Assembly: GCA_036936605.1 (NCBI GenBank) | Contig: JAUPFV010000001.1 | Coordinates: 246,014,925-246,078,924 of the forward strand | Length of the DNA: 64,000 bases | Reading direction: 5' to 3' | Source: Limnanthes douglasii subsp. nivea | Taxonomy: Eukaryota; Streptophyta; Magnoliopsida; Brassicales; Limnanthaceae | Shown: piece by piece, positions 10,334 through 20,273 of the stretch | How positions within the stretch are numbered: the first letter of the stretch is position 1 | Layout: the number at the start of each line of letters is the position of its first letter | The notes under the pieces: model-generated | What the model was told of the DNA's origin: nothing | What the model saw: only the letters and a program-made list of their open reading frames with translations | Databases searched by the model: none | Position numbers and translations under genes: made by a program

Positions 10334-11476
10334 TCAATCGCCTTCCTGAAACTCTAAATCACGACGATGTGTATCTGCTCTCTGCTTCATGGTGTTATTA
10401 GCTCGTGACAGATGTGATTTAAATTCAGCCAAAAGTTCCTCACTAGATAATAGTTGTTCTTCAAGTTCATTGATGATGGTGTTTCCTTTGTCGTAAACAA
10501 GTATTGTAGGTGGTAATCTGCCATACAGAGCTTGAAAGGGACTTATACCTGTTGACCCATGGTACGTGGTATTATACCAGTACTCGGCCCAAGGCAACAA
10601 AGCTCTCCATTGGTGTGGTATGTTCTGCACAAAGCAACGAAGATAATACTCAATACACATGTTAACTAGCTCCGTCTGTCCATCGATTTGCAGATGGTAA
10701 GCCGTGGACATTCGTAATTTCGTGCCAGCACATTTCCAGTATTCTTACCAAAAATGACTAACAAATACGAGATCTCTATCACTCAAAATAGACCGAGGCA
10801 AGCCGTGAAACTATACCATATTTTCAAAAAACTTACTAGCAATAGTCCTATCTGTATATGGGTGGGATAGTGGTACCAAATGTGCAGACTTGGTGAGCCT
10901 ATCAACGGCAACTATAATATTTGTTCAACCCTCGAATTTGAGCAAGCCGTCTACAAAATCCATCGACACATCTTCCCACACATACTGCGGTATTGGAAGT
11001 GGTTGAAATAGACCAGCGGGTGATAGAGTGTTGGCTTTAGCCCACTGACAAACATCACAAGAAGCCACATACTCGCGAATAGTTTTATGCATTGAAGGCC
11101 AATAAAATTGTTGAGAGAGTCTCTTATAAGTGTGCAGAGTACCTGAATGGCCACCAAGGGTCGAGCCATGAAACTCGTGAAGCAAGGAAGTAAGAATCAG
11201 GGAGTTGGAAGGTACAACCACTCTATTGTTGTAGTACATGAGTCCATCACGAAAGGGAAATGACGAACCCGACTTAGTGTCAGATGCAGTCTTTACACGT
11301 AGTAAGTAAGGATCAGTACTCACCACCTTACGCAGATCCTCCCATACAAAGGCTTGAGGACATGATAGCGCATAAAGCTCGGGACAGTCAGTACGTCGAG
11401 ACAGAGCATTTGCAATCTCATTAGAAGATCCAGGCTTATATGTAATTACGTAACCGTATCCTGCTAACTTCCCCAT
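10334..11476 (-). pseudogene. Integrase of Reina-like element
   Basis: Minus-strand integrase. The HHCC zinc finger reads HEFHGSTLGGHSGT and ASCDVCQWAK. The core follows with WEDVSMDFVDGL, then the later segment AYHLQIDGQTELVNMCIEYY and HGSTGISPFQALYG. Stops at 10920 and around 10710-10790 interrupt it. The start also carries the end of RNase H (YKPGSSNEIANALSRR). Confidence 0.88.
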
Positions 11477-12840
11477 CCACTTTTGTTGTTCGAGTGTTAA
11501 AATTCATTGCTCAAGGAGAAAGCGAAGGCTCTTTTGATCAGTTTGAATGGCAAAATACCTACCAAGAAGATAAGGCCTCTAAGTTCTGATGGCAATCACA
11601 ATTTCTAGCATCTCACGGGCGTAAGTAGACCATGACCTCTTTGACACCCCCAACGATTGATCGTTGATTCTGAGTTAAAACCGCACCGATACCATCCCTT
11701 GATGCGTCTATTTGAATTACAAAACTAGTCAAAAAATAAGGTAGTGCAAACGTTAGAGTGGTAGTCAATGCTGTCTTGAGTTGTTGAAACGCATGCTCAG
11801 CCTCTGAACCCCATTCCAATCTCTCTTTCTTTAGCATATTAGTCAAAGGTCGTGCACTATTTCTATAATCTTTTAAAAAAATTCTGTAATATTCAGTAAG
11901 GCCTAAAAATCCTCTTAATTCGGTCACCAAAGTAGGAGAAGGCCAACTCATCATAACTGCAATTTTGGCCTGATCCACTTTGACACCTTTGCTTGATATA
12001 AGATGTGCAAGATAATCCAGTTCACTTTTCCCAAACTCGCATTTTTTGTACTTTACGAAGAGTTGTTTTTCTTGCAAAACCTGTAACACCAGTCGCACAT
12101 GCTCCAAATGATCTTCTTCTGTTTGACTATAGATCAAGATGTCGTCGAAGAAAACGATGATAAATTTCCGCAAATACCGTCGAAAGATCGTATTCATCAA
12201 TGCCTGAAATGTCGATGGAGCATTACAGAGGCAAAATAGCATAACCAAGTATTCATAATGCCCGTTGTGAGTGCGGTTTTGTAGACATCTTGACCCCAAA
12301 CTCTGCCTTGGTGATAACCAACATCTAAATTCAGTTTAGTGAAGATTACCGCTCCATAGAATTCGTCCAGCATGTCCTCCACCGTTGGTATGAGAAAACG
12401 ATCTTTGACTGTCACTGAATTAAGAGCCCTGTAGTCAGTTCAAGCCTCTATGTGCCATCCTTCTTCTTCACTAAGAGCGCTTGAGAGTAGAATGAACTAC
12501 AACTAGGCCGTATAATACCCGCATCCAACATTTCTTGAACATGTTTTTGAATCTTATCCTTCTGAAAATAAGTGTAACGGTATGGTTGGACGTTAACTAG
12601 ATCAGTCCCTTCTTTAAGAGTGATATGATGGTCTATAACTCTAGAAGGAGGAAGGCTTGATGGCTTCTCAAAAATCCCTACGAACTCGTCCAAAATTTTC
12701 TGAAAGTTTGTAGGAACAGGAACAGCCTTGTTGGCGTCATCGTGAAGATAAATTATGAAAACAATATGCCCTTGTTTTACATCCCTCTCAATCTCAGCAG
12801 AATGAGCTTGACTAATTGAGTTATCAACCAAACCTGTCAA
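11477..12840 (-). pseudogene. Reverse transcriptase and RNase H of Reina-like element
   Basis: Minus-strand RT-RNase H. It reads LPPSRVIDHHITLKEGT, YFQKDKIQKHVQEMLDAGII, ALLVKKKDGT and FTKLNLDVGYHQ. The active site is FFDDILIYS near 12150, followed by the thumb GFLGLTEYYRIFLKDY and RNase H start VIQIDASRDGIGAVLTQ. At least four frameshifts or stops, including 12440 and 12300, make it non-coding today. Confidence 0.88.
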
Positions 12841-12921
12841 TTTTGTTTCCTCCCCAGCTCAGTGAAACACAATGGATATGGCTCTCCAATCACAAATAGT
12901 GGGCCCCAAAGTAGAAAGCCA

Positions 12922-13158
12922 TTAAATACCTAGCACTAAATCAAGCCCTTGTAAAGGAACGTCATATAAATTAATTGTGAAAATTGTACCAGTAATCACA
13001 ATAGGTACAACCTCATATATGTCTTTGCTCTGCAACTCATTGCCATCTGCCACTCGGACCCTCGTCACACTTGTTGTGGTCAGCCTCAACTTCAGTTTAC
13101 TTGCCACCCTCTCATTCACGAAGTTGTGGGTGGAGCCATTATCAATGAGGGCAATCAC
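12922..13158 (-). pseudogene. Protease of Reina-like element, active site altered
   Basis: Minus-strand retroviral-type aspartic protease: ALIDNGSTHNFVNERVA, then LQGLDLVLGI. The catalytic triad is normally D-S/T-G; here it reads D-N-G. If not a reading error, this substitution would hinder the protease. It is continuous with gag upstream and RT downstream. Confidence 0.8.
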
Positions 13159-13179
13159 CTCTCGCTGGTTAATGACGGT

Positions 13180-13893
13180 TCAGACGCGAATCATGTGAGG
13201 AATTGAGCAACCCGTTAAGGTCTTTAGTGTAATCTTGGTTTCTTCTTTAGTCTCCAACATCTTCAGTTCTAGATCGTCGTCCTCTATTCCTTCCATGAGC
13301 AACAATTGAGGTTTTCTACAACGATGACCCGATATGAATTTTTCGTCACAACGAAAGCAAAGACCCAAGCTTCGTTTTTGCTCTATCTCTTCCCACGTAA
13401 GTCTTTTTGGTTTTGTTGTATTGTCTGCAACTCGATAATGTCTCGCAATGCTTGGGGAAGTCAACAGAGGTGGATAATCACTCGTTGTTGGCTGAATACT
13501 CCTAAACCAATGGTTGGATTCTGTTTTTTGAAATTGTTTCTCACATCCTAGCCAGGCTGATGGCGCATTTTAGAGTTTCGGGTTGAAACAATCGGATCCC
13601 TTCTTCAATCGTCTCCTTCAATCGACCCATATATGACCCTAACAATTGTTTCTTGGTCCAGACATTAACCTTGTTTTGGAGTCTCTCGAAGTCACGGTGA
13701 TAGTCACGTAGTGTACCGGTTTGGTGAATTTTAGACAGTGTCTTATCGAAGTTATCAGCCTCTATTGGACCAAATCTAGCCCACATTTCTTCTTCAAAAA
13801 CTCCCCAATCAACTTCAGGAATGGTATCTGGCAAGTGTTTGACAGTGGCTTGCCATCATTCGTTGGCTTCGTTCTCCAAGTGGTATGAGGCAA
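13180..13893 (-). pseudogene. gag, C-terminal two-thirds, of Reina-like element
   Basis: Minus-strand gag. It begins [10 protein letters not shown] at about 13890 (typical ASFHLEGEAN capsid motif), continues [15 protein letters not shown] and LRDYHRDFERLQNKV, and ends with the zinc knuckle CFRCDEKFISGHRC at about 13340. A stop lies at about 13855, and further stops are between 13540 and 13464. The N-terminal third lies at 24545-24869, on the other side of the plastid insertion. Confidence 0.85.
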
Positions 13894-13897
13894 AGTC

Positions 13898-13981
13898 ACA
13901 AAAGAATGGCCGGAGTGGCTCACGTAAAAATGCACGTAAAATACCAAAGGAAGTTATTCATGTTCAAGAAAGTTTCAACAA
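13898..13981 (+). pseudogene. rps11: Plastid rps11 fragment, 5' part (NUPT)
   Basis: The plus strand reads [16 protein letters not shown] then [11 protein letters not shown], the N-terminal region of chloroplast ribosomal protein S11 (small-subunit platform protein). The start codon and first residues are missing. It is joined to the Reina gag at about 13895. It is broken after SFNN by the Tat element B insertion and resumes at 23907. Nuclear plastid DNA, not a functional gene. Confidence 0.88.
13977..13981. repeat. Target-site duplication AACAA, left copy
   Basis: AACAA directly before the 5' LTR of Tat element B and again at 23907-23911. Removing the element and one copy restores the rps11 frame (SFNN then [10 protein letters not shown]). 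Confidence 0.93.
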
Positions 13982-14358
13982 TGATGAGTCCGAAAATATT
14001 TGCCAATCACTGTAGAAACCGGACAGGGGCAATCCAGACAATAATCACCCATTGAACCATCCAGATAGGACAAAAGTATTAAAACACTAAACACCTTTTG
14101 ACTAAGCTAGTTACTAATCTTCTTAATAAACTAATGGGTTTTTGAACTCGAACCAATTTCATAAGTTTGACCCGAAATTCCATATGGCTCATAATTAAAA
14201 GTATAAATACCCAACCACTTTCATTAATAAGGGTAATGAACATTTAATACAAAAAGACAGCTTAAATCTCTCACTACAAAACACTTAAACATTTAATACC
14301 CTTAAAACACCACAAAATATCTGACAAAATTACCCTCAGTCAAGAATAATCCACACCA
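13982..14358 (+). repeat. 5' LTR of Tat element B
   Basis: A 377-bp LTR starting TGATGAGTC and ending CCACACCA, paired with 23530-23906 of equal length. By eye about 30-35 differences, many of them C-to-T type changes as expected of methylated transposons. A TATA-like AAGTATAAATACCC lies near 14200. Confidence 0.95.
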
Positions 14359-14385
14359 AATTGGCGACCACAATGGGAGAAGAAG
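14359..14385 (+). promoter_or_regulatory. Primer-binding-site region of Tat element B
   Basis: TTGGCGACCACAATGGGAG begins two bases inside the 5' LTR. It has the usual position and TGGCG- start of plant Tat primer-binding sites. The matching tRNA cannot be named with certainty here. Confidence 0.6.
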
Positions 14386-16290
14386 GTGCCTGAATCTAGC
14401 ATTCAAAACCAGCAAGAAAAACCAGTTTGGATGAATCCGGACGAGCAAGCAATGCTACCTACTTTGATAGAAGTGGTGGGAGAAAACGATGAATATACGA
14501 TTGAAGAGCGAGACAGGTTGAAAGCTGGGATAGAAGCCTTGAGGGCTGCTAAAAGGGTAGAGATGGGCTTGAAAGAATAATCAAGTGTCAGCTTTCACCA
14601 CCCTGACAATCCAAGGGAGCATGACCCATCAGCAAAGACTCATGTGAGTATTAAAAAGACTCATGCTAGCTCAAAGAAGTCTCACCGGTCTAAACCGGTG
14701 GAGAACTCAGATTCAGAATCCTCTAGTAGCTCCTTGAATGAGGATGGAGTTGAGGAGTCTGTGCCATCTAGCAGTGATGAAGGCAGGTCTAAGAAGAAGA
14801 AAAAAATGGTCAAAAAATATTCAAGAAAAAGAGACATGCATGGTAGGTTGAAAAGGTATCTAGGTAAAGGGTCATCTCATAGCCACAGCCATGGCCGTAG
14901 ACATATAGACCAGCTGTTGATGGATCCTTTCGCTTTCCATGATGAACCAGGTATCTTTGCAACTGCCAATGAAGATACTGCGTTTAGTCGTGGCCGGAAT
15001 TGGAGACAATCTCCATTGTCTTCCAAGATACTGTTCGGAAACCTTCCAAAGAGGCTTGACAGTACTAAGATGGAAAAATACGATGGGAGCAAAGATCCAG
15101 ATAATCATCTAGAGCAGTTTAGAAACTTTATGATGAATTTTGACGATGATGATAAGTTGCTTTGTAGAGCATTCTCTCAAACTTTTACGGGGAGTGCTCT
15201 AAAGTGGTATAATAGCCTGCCACAGGGTTGCATCAAAATTTTTGATACCTTTTGGGTGGCCTTCCGAAGGCAGTTCGTTGGAAGTAAGGAGGTGAAGGAC
15301 AATGGAGACACTATTATCCATTGTGCCCAAGAACCAAATGAATCATTGAAAGAATATATAAGTCGCTTTGTGAACACCAAGAATGGATTAGCCGATTTCT
15401 TTGAACAAGTAGCAATAACTTCTCTAAGACAGGGTCTAAACCCTGGCAATTTGGCTGATTCGGTAACCAGGAAGAAGGCCATGACGTGGGGCAGTTTACT
15501 GAATCAGGTGGGAAAGCAAATCAATATGGATGAAACGAAGAAGACTAGGGTACACAGGCAAGTGAGATCGAACCCAACTGCACCAAACCAGAACCATAAT
15601 CAGTCCGGGTACAAGGCTAAGGAAGCCGGACAGGGTCCCAACAGGGCCAAGGCTCAATCTCACCCAGCACCAGCTCACAGTCACCAATCCAAAAATAAGC
15701 GAGGGCCTTGGGTCTAACCGGAGTGGTTTTCCAAATTGAAAGAAAATGTAGAAACCATCTATGACAAAACAAAAGACGACGTACAATTTAGGAAGCCGAC
15801 TGCGCTTCAATCTCCCAGGGAAAGTCGTAATACTTGTTTCTGTCAATATCATCATGATATTGGCCATAATACAGAAGATTGCATCGCTTTGAAACAAGAG
15901 GTGCAAAATTTGATTGAAATAGGAAAATTGGGTGCTTATGTTAAAAGAAGAAATGAGAATAGGCCTGATAATGCTCATCGGACCGGCCTAACAAACAATG
16001 CAGGGACGTCGGCCCCGGACGGGGCCATGGTAATTATTGAAAGATTCGATGTGGATTCAACGTATTTGGATCCTGATCTAGCCTGGAATAAGGTGGGAGT
16101 TATCACTACACACCAAGACGGTGTCCGGACTCATAAGTTTTTTGAGTCACTTACCATATTTGGGGGGGACACCATGACTGCACCTACTACTTCTTCAAGG
16201 AAGAGGCATGTTCACACCCTGGCTACTCAATTGGAAAGAGGCATGACTTCCTATCAATCACAAATTCATTTTCCCTTCATTTTTTGATGA
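14386..16290 (+). pseudogene. gag of Tat element B
   Basis: Capsid-nucleocapsid polyprotein, interrupted by stops at 14578 and 15715. The Ser/Lys-rich N-terminal region (14644-14880) is followed by the retrotransposon gag domain: KMEKYDGSKDPDNHLEQF, then FTGSALKWYNSLPQG, FWVAFRRQFVG, LKEYISRFV, and LRQGLNPGN at 15430. The nucleocapsid block CFCQYHHDIGHNTEDC sits at 15827-15880. The longest open piece, 14644-15717, is 357 residues. Element B is the least decayed Tat copy in the window, but it is still non-coding as a whole. Confidence 0.88.
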
Positions 16291-16297
16291 AGATGAT

Positions 16298-16786
16298 TTG
16301 AGGGACATAGCTGGTCCTTATGAAGACGCTGTGGTGATAGGAGCATCCATTGGGGGCGATGACATTAGACGAATTTTGGTGGACACTGGCAGCTCAGCTA
16401 ATATCCTCTTTTTAACTTCCTATAAACAAATGAAGAATCCAGTAGTAATTCAACGTTCGAACAGGTCTATTGTGGGTTTCACTAGAAGCTCTGCGGACGT
16501 AGTCGGGGAGTTTGAAGAGGAGGTTTTGTTGGGCAAGGGCCCTTTTAAGAAAATGGTTAGAGTACTTTTTGTTGTGGTGGATTGTCCCACATGCTATAAT
16601 GCCATTTTGAGATGGTCTTGGCTCTCCAGGATGCATGATGTGGCTTCAACAGTTCACCAATGTTTAAAATACGCTGTGCAAGGACAAGTGGGAGTTGTTC
16701 GGAGTAGTCAGAAGATAGCAAGGAAATGTTATGAAACAACACTGGCCCCTAGAAATTTGGGGGCAGTTTGGATCAGTGAAGATTAG
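16298..16786 (+). pseudogene. Protease of Tat element B
   Basis: Aspartic protease domain: DDIRRILVDTGSSANILF with the intact D-T-G-S-S-A catalytic motif at about 16365-16400. VEFEEEVLLGKGPF-like and VVDCPTCYNAIL blocks follow (the latter equals the usual YNAILGR flap-side motif). Separated from gag by a stop at 16286 and from RT by a stop at 16784. Confidence 0.88.
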
Positions 16787-16789
16787 CAG

Positions 16790-17644
16790 TTGGAGGGGAC
16801 CTCTGGGGGAGAGGGTGAAATTGATGACCCCAGAGAGACCCCTGGTGTTTTAATACCAATTGAAGAGGATCAAACTCACTCTCTGGCCGAAGGAAGAAGT
16901 GTCAAGATCGGATCTAAGATGACATCAGAGCTAAAAAGAAAAGTGTTATCTTTTTTAACAAACAATCAACACGTTTTTGCTTGGTGCAATGCTGATGTGA
17001 CCGGAGTCCCTCCAGATGTTATATCACACCAGCTATCCATCCGAAGAGATATAGTACCCATTGTGCAGAAGAGAAGAGCTTTTGCTATGGAGAAAGCTGA
17101 TGCCATAGTTCAAGAGGTTAACCGGTTTACTAAGATGGGGCACATAAAGGAATCTCAGGACCCTTTATGGACAGCCAATCCAGTGTTAGTAAAATAGAAA
17201 AACAGGAAGTGGCGTATGTGCATCGAATTTATTGACCTTAATAGGGCTTTCCCAAAAGACCTATATCGAGTCCCCCAGATTGACAAGTTAGTGGACTCCA
17301 AGTCTGGGAACAAGTTGTTGTCCTTTATGGACGCCTTTTCCGGTTATAATCAGATTCAAGTGGATCCGAAGGACCAAGAACACACTACTTTTGTTACTGA
17401 TAGAGGCCTTCATTGTTACAAGGTGATACCTTTTGGATTACAGAATGCCGGGGCTACTTATCAAAGGTTGGTGAACAAAGCATTCACTGATCAGATTGGA
17501 AGAAATATGGAAGTCTACATTGATGACAAGATGGTAAAGAGTATGGAAGAAGAGTTACACTTGGCAGATCTTCAAGAGACTTTTACCAACTTGGTAAAAG
17601 TTAATTTAAAGTTAAATCCAGAAAAATGCGTTTTCGGAGTGTAG
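16790..17644 (+). pseudogene. Reverse transcriptase of Tat element B
   Basis: From N to C: HVFAWCNADVTGVPPDVISH, IVPIVQKRRAFA, NPVLVK, CIEFIDLNRAFPKD, LLSFMDAFSGYNQIQVDP, VIPFGLQNAGATYQRLVNKA. The active-site box YIDDKMVKS is near 17520, keeping both aspartates. LKLNPEKCVFGV is the connection start. In-frame stops occur at 17195 and 17642. Confidence 0.92.
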
Positions 17645-18640
17645 TCCGGGAAGTTTTTGGGGTATGTATTAAGTGAGAAAGGGATACAGCCTGATCCAGA
17701 CTAACTTAATGCTTTACTGCAGATGGATCCTCCTCAGAATATTAAAGAAGTACACAGATTGACAGGGAGGTTAGCTGCTCTAAACCATTTTATCTCAAGG
17801 TCTTCGGTTAAGTGTTCCCCGTTCTTCCAAACTTTAAAGGGTGCCAAAGAATCCAACTGGTCTCCACAATGCGACCATGCTTTTGATAATATAAAAAAGC
17901 ATTTATCCTCCCCCAAAACCCTGTTTAAACCTATTAATGGAGAAATAGTGTATATATATTTAACAGTCTCTGAATGTGCCATAAGTGCGGTGCTAGTAAG
18001 AGAGATGGAAAATTATCCTCGTCCGGTGTACTACATCAGCAAAAGCCTGATGGATGCTGAAAAAAAGTATTCAAAACTTGAAAAGCTAGTACTGGCATTA
18101 GTAATTGCTGCTAGGAAAATGAGGCCCTACTTTTAGTCTCATTCTATTATCGTCCGGACGTCTTTTCCCTTGAAAAATGTTCTTCAAAAGGCAGACATAT
18201 CAAGCAGAATGACCAAGTGGTCAGTGGAATTAGGAGACTATGACATTGATTTTTCCCCTCAAACTGCAATCAAGGCTCAGTCTGTTGTTGATTTCCTAGT
18301 TGAGTTCCATTCGGATATGAGTACTAAACAAGCTACAGGTGAAAAGACTAAGAAGCTATGGGTTGTTCAAACTGATGGTGGATCAAGTACCATGGGTTGG
18401 GTGTTGGGATATGTTTAACCTCTCCATACGACGATAAGCTGTACCACGCTATATATTTTGCTTTCAGGGCTTCTAACAATTAGTCCGAATATGAAGCTGC
18501 CATAGCTGGTTTAAAGTTAACCCTGATTTGTGGAGCCAAAAGAGTCAGGTTAATGAGTGATTCTCAGCTTCTTATCCATCATGACCAAGGTCAATTCGAG
18601 GCAAAAAAGAAGCAGTTTATTAAATATTTATTCATTCATT
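17645..18640 (+). pseudogene. RT connection and RNase H domains of Tat element B
   Basis: HRLTGRLAALNHFISRS, then VSECAISAVLVREMENYPRP and VYYISKSLMDAEKKYSKLEK form the first RNase H-like domain. KADISSRMTKWSVELGDYDI follows. The second, plant Tat-type RNase H begins WVVQTDGGSSTMG near 18360 and runs to NVEHEAA-like SEYEAAIAGLKLT and MSDSQLL. Stops at 18134, 18416 and 18481 and a frameshift near 18590 disable it. Confidence 0.88.
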
Positions 18641-19760
18641 CTTAAAGAGGCCGCAGTTAACTTTAAAGAAGTCAACTATGAGCACATACTTAGAACAGAG
18701 AATACACTAGCAGACTCCATGGCAACCATAGCATACTCTGAGTCCTACCCATGGATTCATGTGCATGAATGCCCATCCATTCAGCTCAATCAGAGCAAGG
18801 AAGAGGAGGAAAGTTTAAATATACAAGTAGGTCAACCTAAAGACTGGAGGTATCCTCTTCTTCAATATATTTCAGATGGCATTTTGCCTCCGGAAAAAGA
18901 AGTAGCAAGAAAAATGAAGTATATGGCTCGTGGTTTTTTAATCATAAGAGACATCTTTTACAAGAAGGCTTTCAGTAGACCTCTTTTACGATGTTTGGGG
19001 ATTAAAGAGTCCTAAATAGTGTTGTCTGAACTGTATGATGGTGAAAGGTCAGCACACTGTAGTTATAGAGCTTTAACCCGAAAAGTCTTGTTGGCCGGAT
19101 ACTACTGGCCATCCATAATGGAAGATGCCAAGGAATTGGTAAAGAAGTGTGATCCATGCCACAGTTCGATAACAAGGATATGAAGAATTTATGTGCCTCC
19201 AGAGGCATTCAACATTGCTTATCTTCTCATTTCCACCCACAGGAGAATGGTCAGGTTGAAGTAGCAAACATGAACATTCTGTCCGGTCTTAAAACGAATT
19301 TAGAAGGGGCTGCTGGAAAGTGGCCAAGCTATCTACAAGAAGTACTATGGGCCTACCAGACTACTCCTGGAGCTGCTACGCAGGAATCCCCGTTTGCCTT
19401 GGTATATGGTATGGATGAAATTGCTCCTATAGAGGCAACTCTTCCATCATACAGAGTCCACAATTTTTCCAAACAGGCTAATGAAGTGGTAATCAGAAGT
19501 CAACTCGACTTGATAGAAGAAAAAAGAGTTAAGGCTCATCTTAGAGCCACCCATTATCAGGGATTGATGAGAAGCAGGTTTACTTCCAGAGTCCGAAGAA
19601 GAGATTTTCAACCAGGGGATAAAGTGTTGAGAAAATTCTTCCTACATACTAAATAGAAGCAGTTCGGCAAGCTAGCTCCAAATTGGGAAGGACCTATGTG
19701 GTCATGGAAGAATCTTAAACCACCCCTGGAACATTGAACACCTCCGGTTGTATCTAGAAT
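18641..19760 (+). pseudogene. Integrase of Tat element B with core deletion
   Basis: NTLADSMATIAYS closes RNase H. The integrase zinc finger reads YDGERSAHCSYRAL and WPSIMEDAKELVKKCDPCH at 19025-19160. Directly after CDPCH the reading jumps to QFDNKDMKNLC and HFHPQENGQVEVANMN, so the part of the core with the first catalytic Asp (WGMDIVGP-type block), about 100 residues, is missing. The rest continues with VLWAYQTTPGAATQE and DLIEEKRVKAHLRATHYQG. The C terminus ends near 19760. The element is therefore non-autonomous. Confidence 0.88.
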
Positions 19761-19764
19761 GAAA

Positions 19765-20273
19765 GTTATGTAAATATTTACTTGTTTAAAGTCCATGTAA
19801 ATATTATGGGGCATACTCTTTCCTACCCTGGTGGCGCGGGGAGGTTTTAATGAGGTGTCCGGGTTTTTAATAAAGTTTGATGCCTTCTTGAAAAATTCGG
19901 AGTGGTTTGATTTATAGTTTCTTTAAAGCCTTCTATGTATTGTTGACATATCGGATTGATCTGGTGGAATGATGACCATTTAAACATTTTTCATCAGAGA
20001 ATTTAAACACCCTCACTTTAAAATACTTGTAAAATAACTAGGGGCTATTTAAACATCAGCTATCAGGATTGTGCAAAATAAAACTGCCCGGCTAACACTA
20101 GGGAATGATATTAAAACATGTAAGAATGCCTTGGCCATCCAAGGACTTTGAAGTTTAAAAAGAAAAGGCTTATCCGGGCACGAGCCGAACACGATTACAA
20201 AAATTCCTTGGCCATCCAAGGACTTTAGTCTGACATAAGAATAAAAGAAAAACTGAAAATAGTTAAAATTTTA
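19765..20273. other. Spacer between pol and antisense gene of element B
   Basis: Half a kilobase with no recognised domain. It lies where the converging gag-pol and antisense transcripts would end. A 20-bp stretch (CCTTGGCCATCCAAGGACTT) is repeated at 20131 and 20205. Confidence 0.4.

Noticed and set aside
15496..15978. Minus-strand ORF of 160 codons
   Set aside because: Shadow of Tat element B gag nucleocapsid region.
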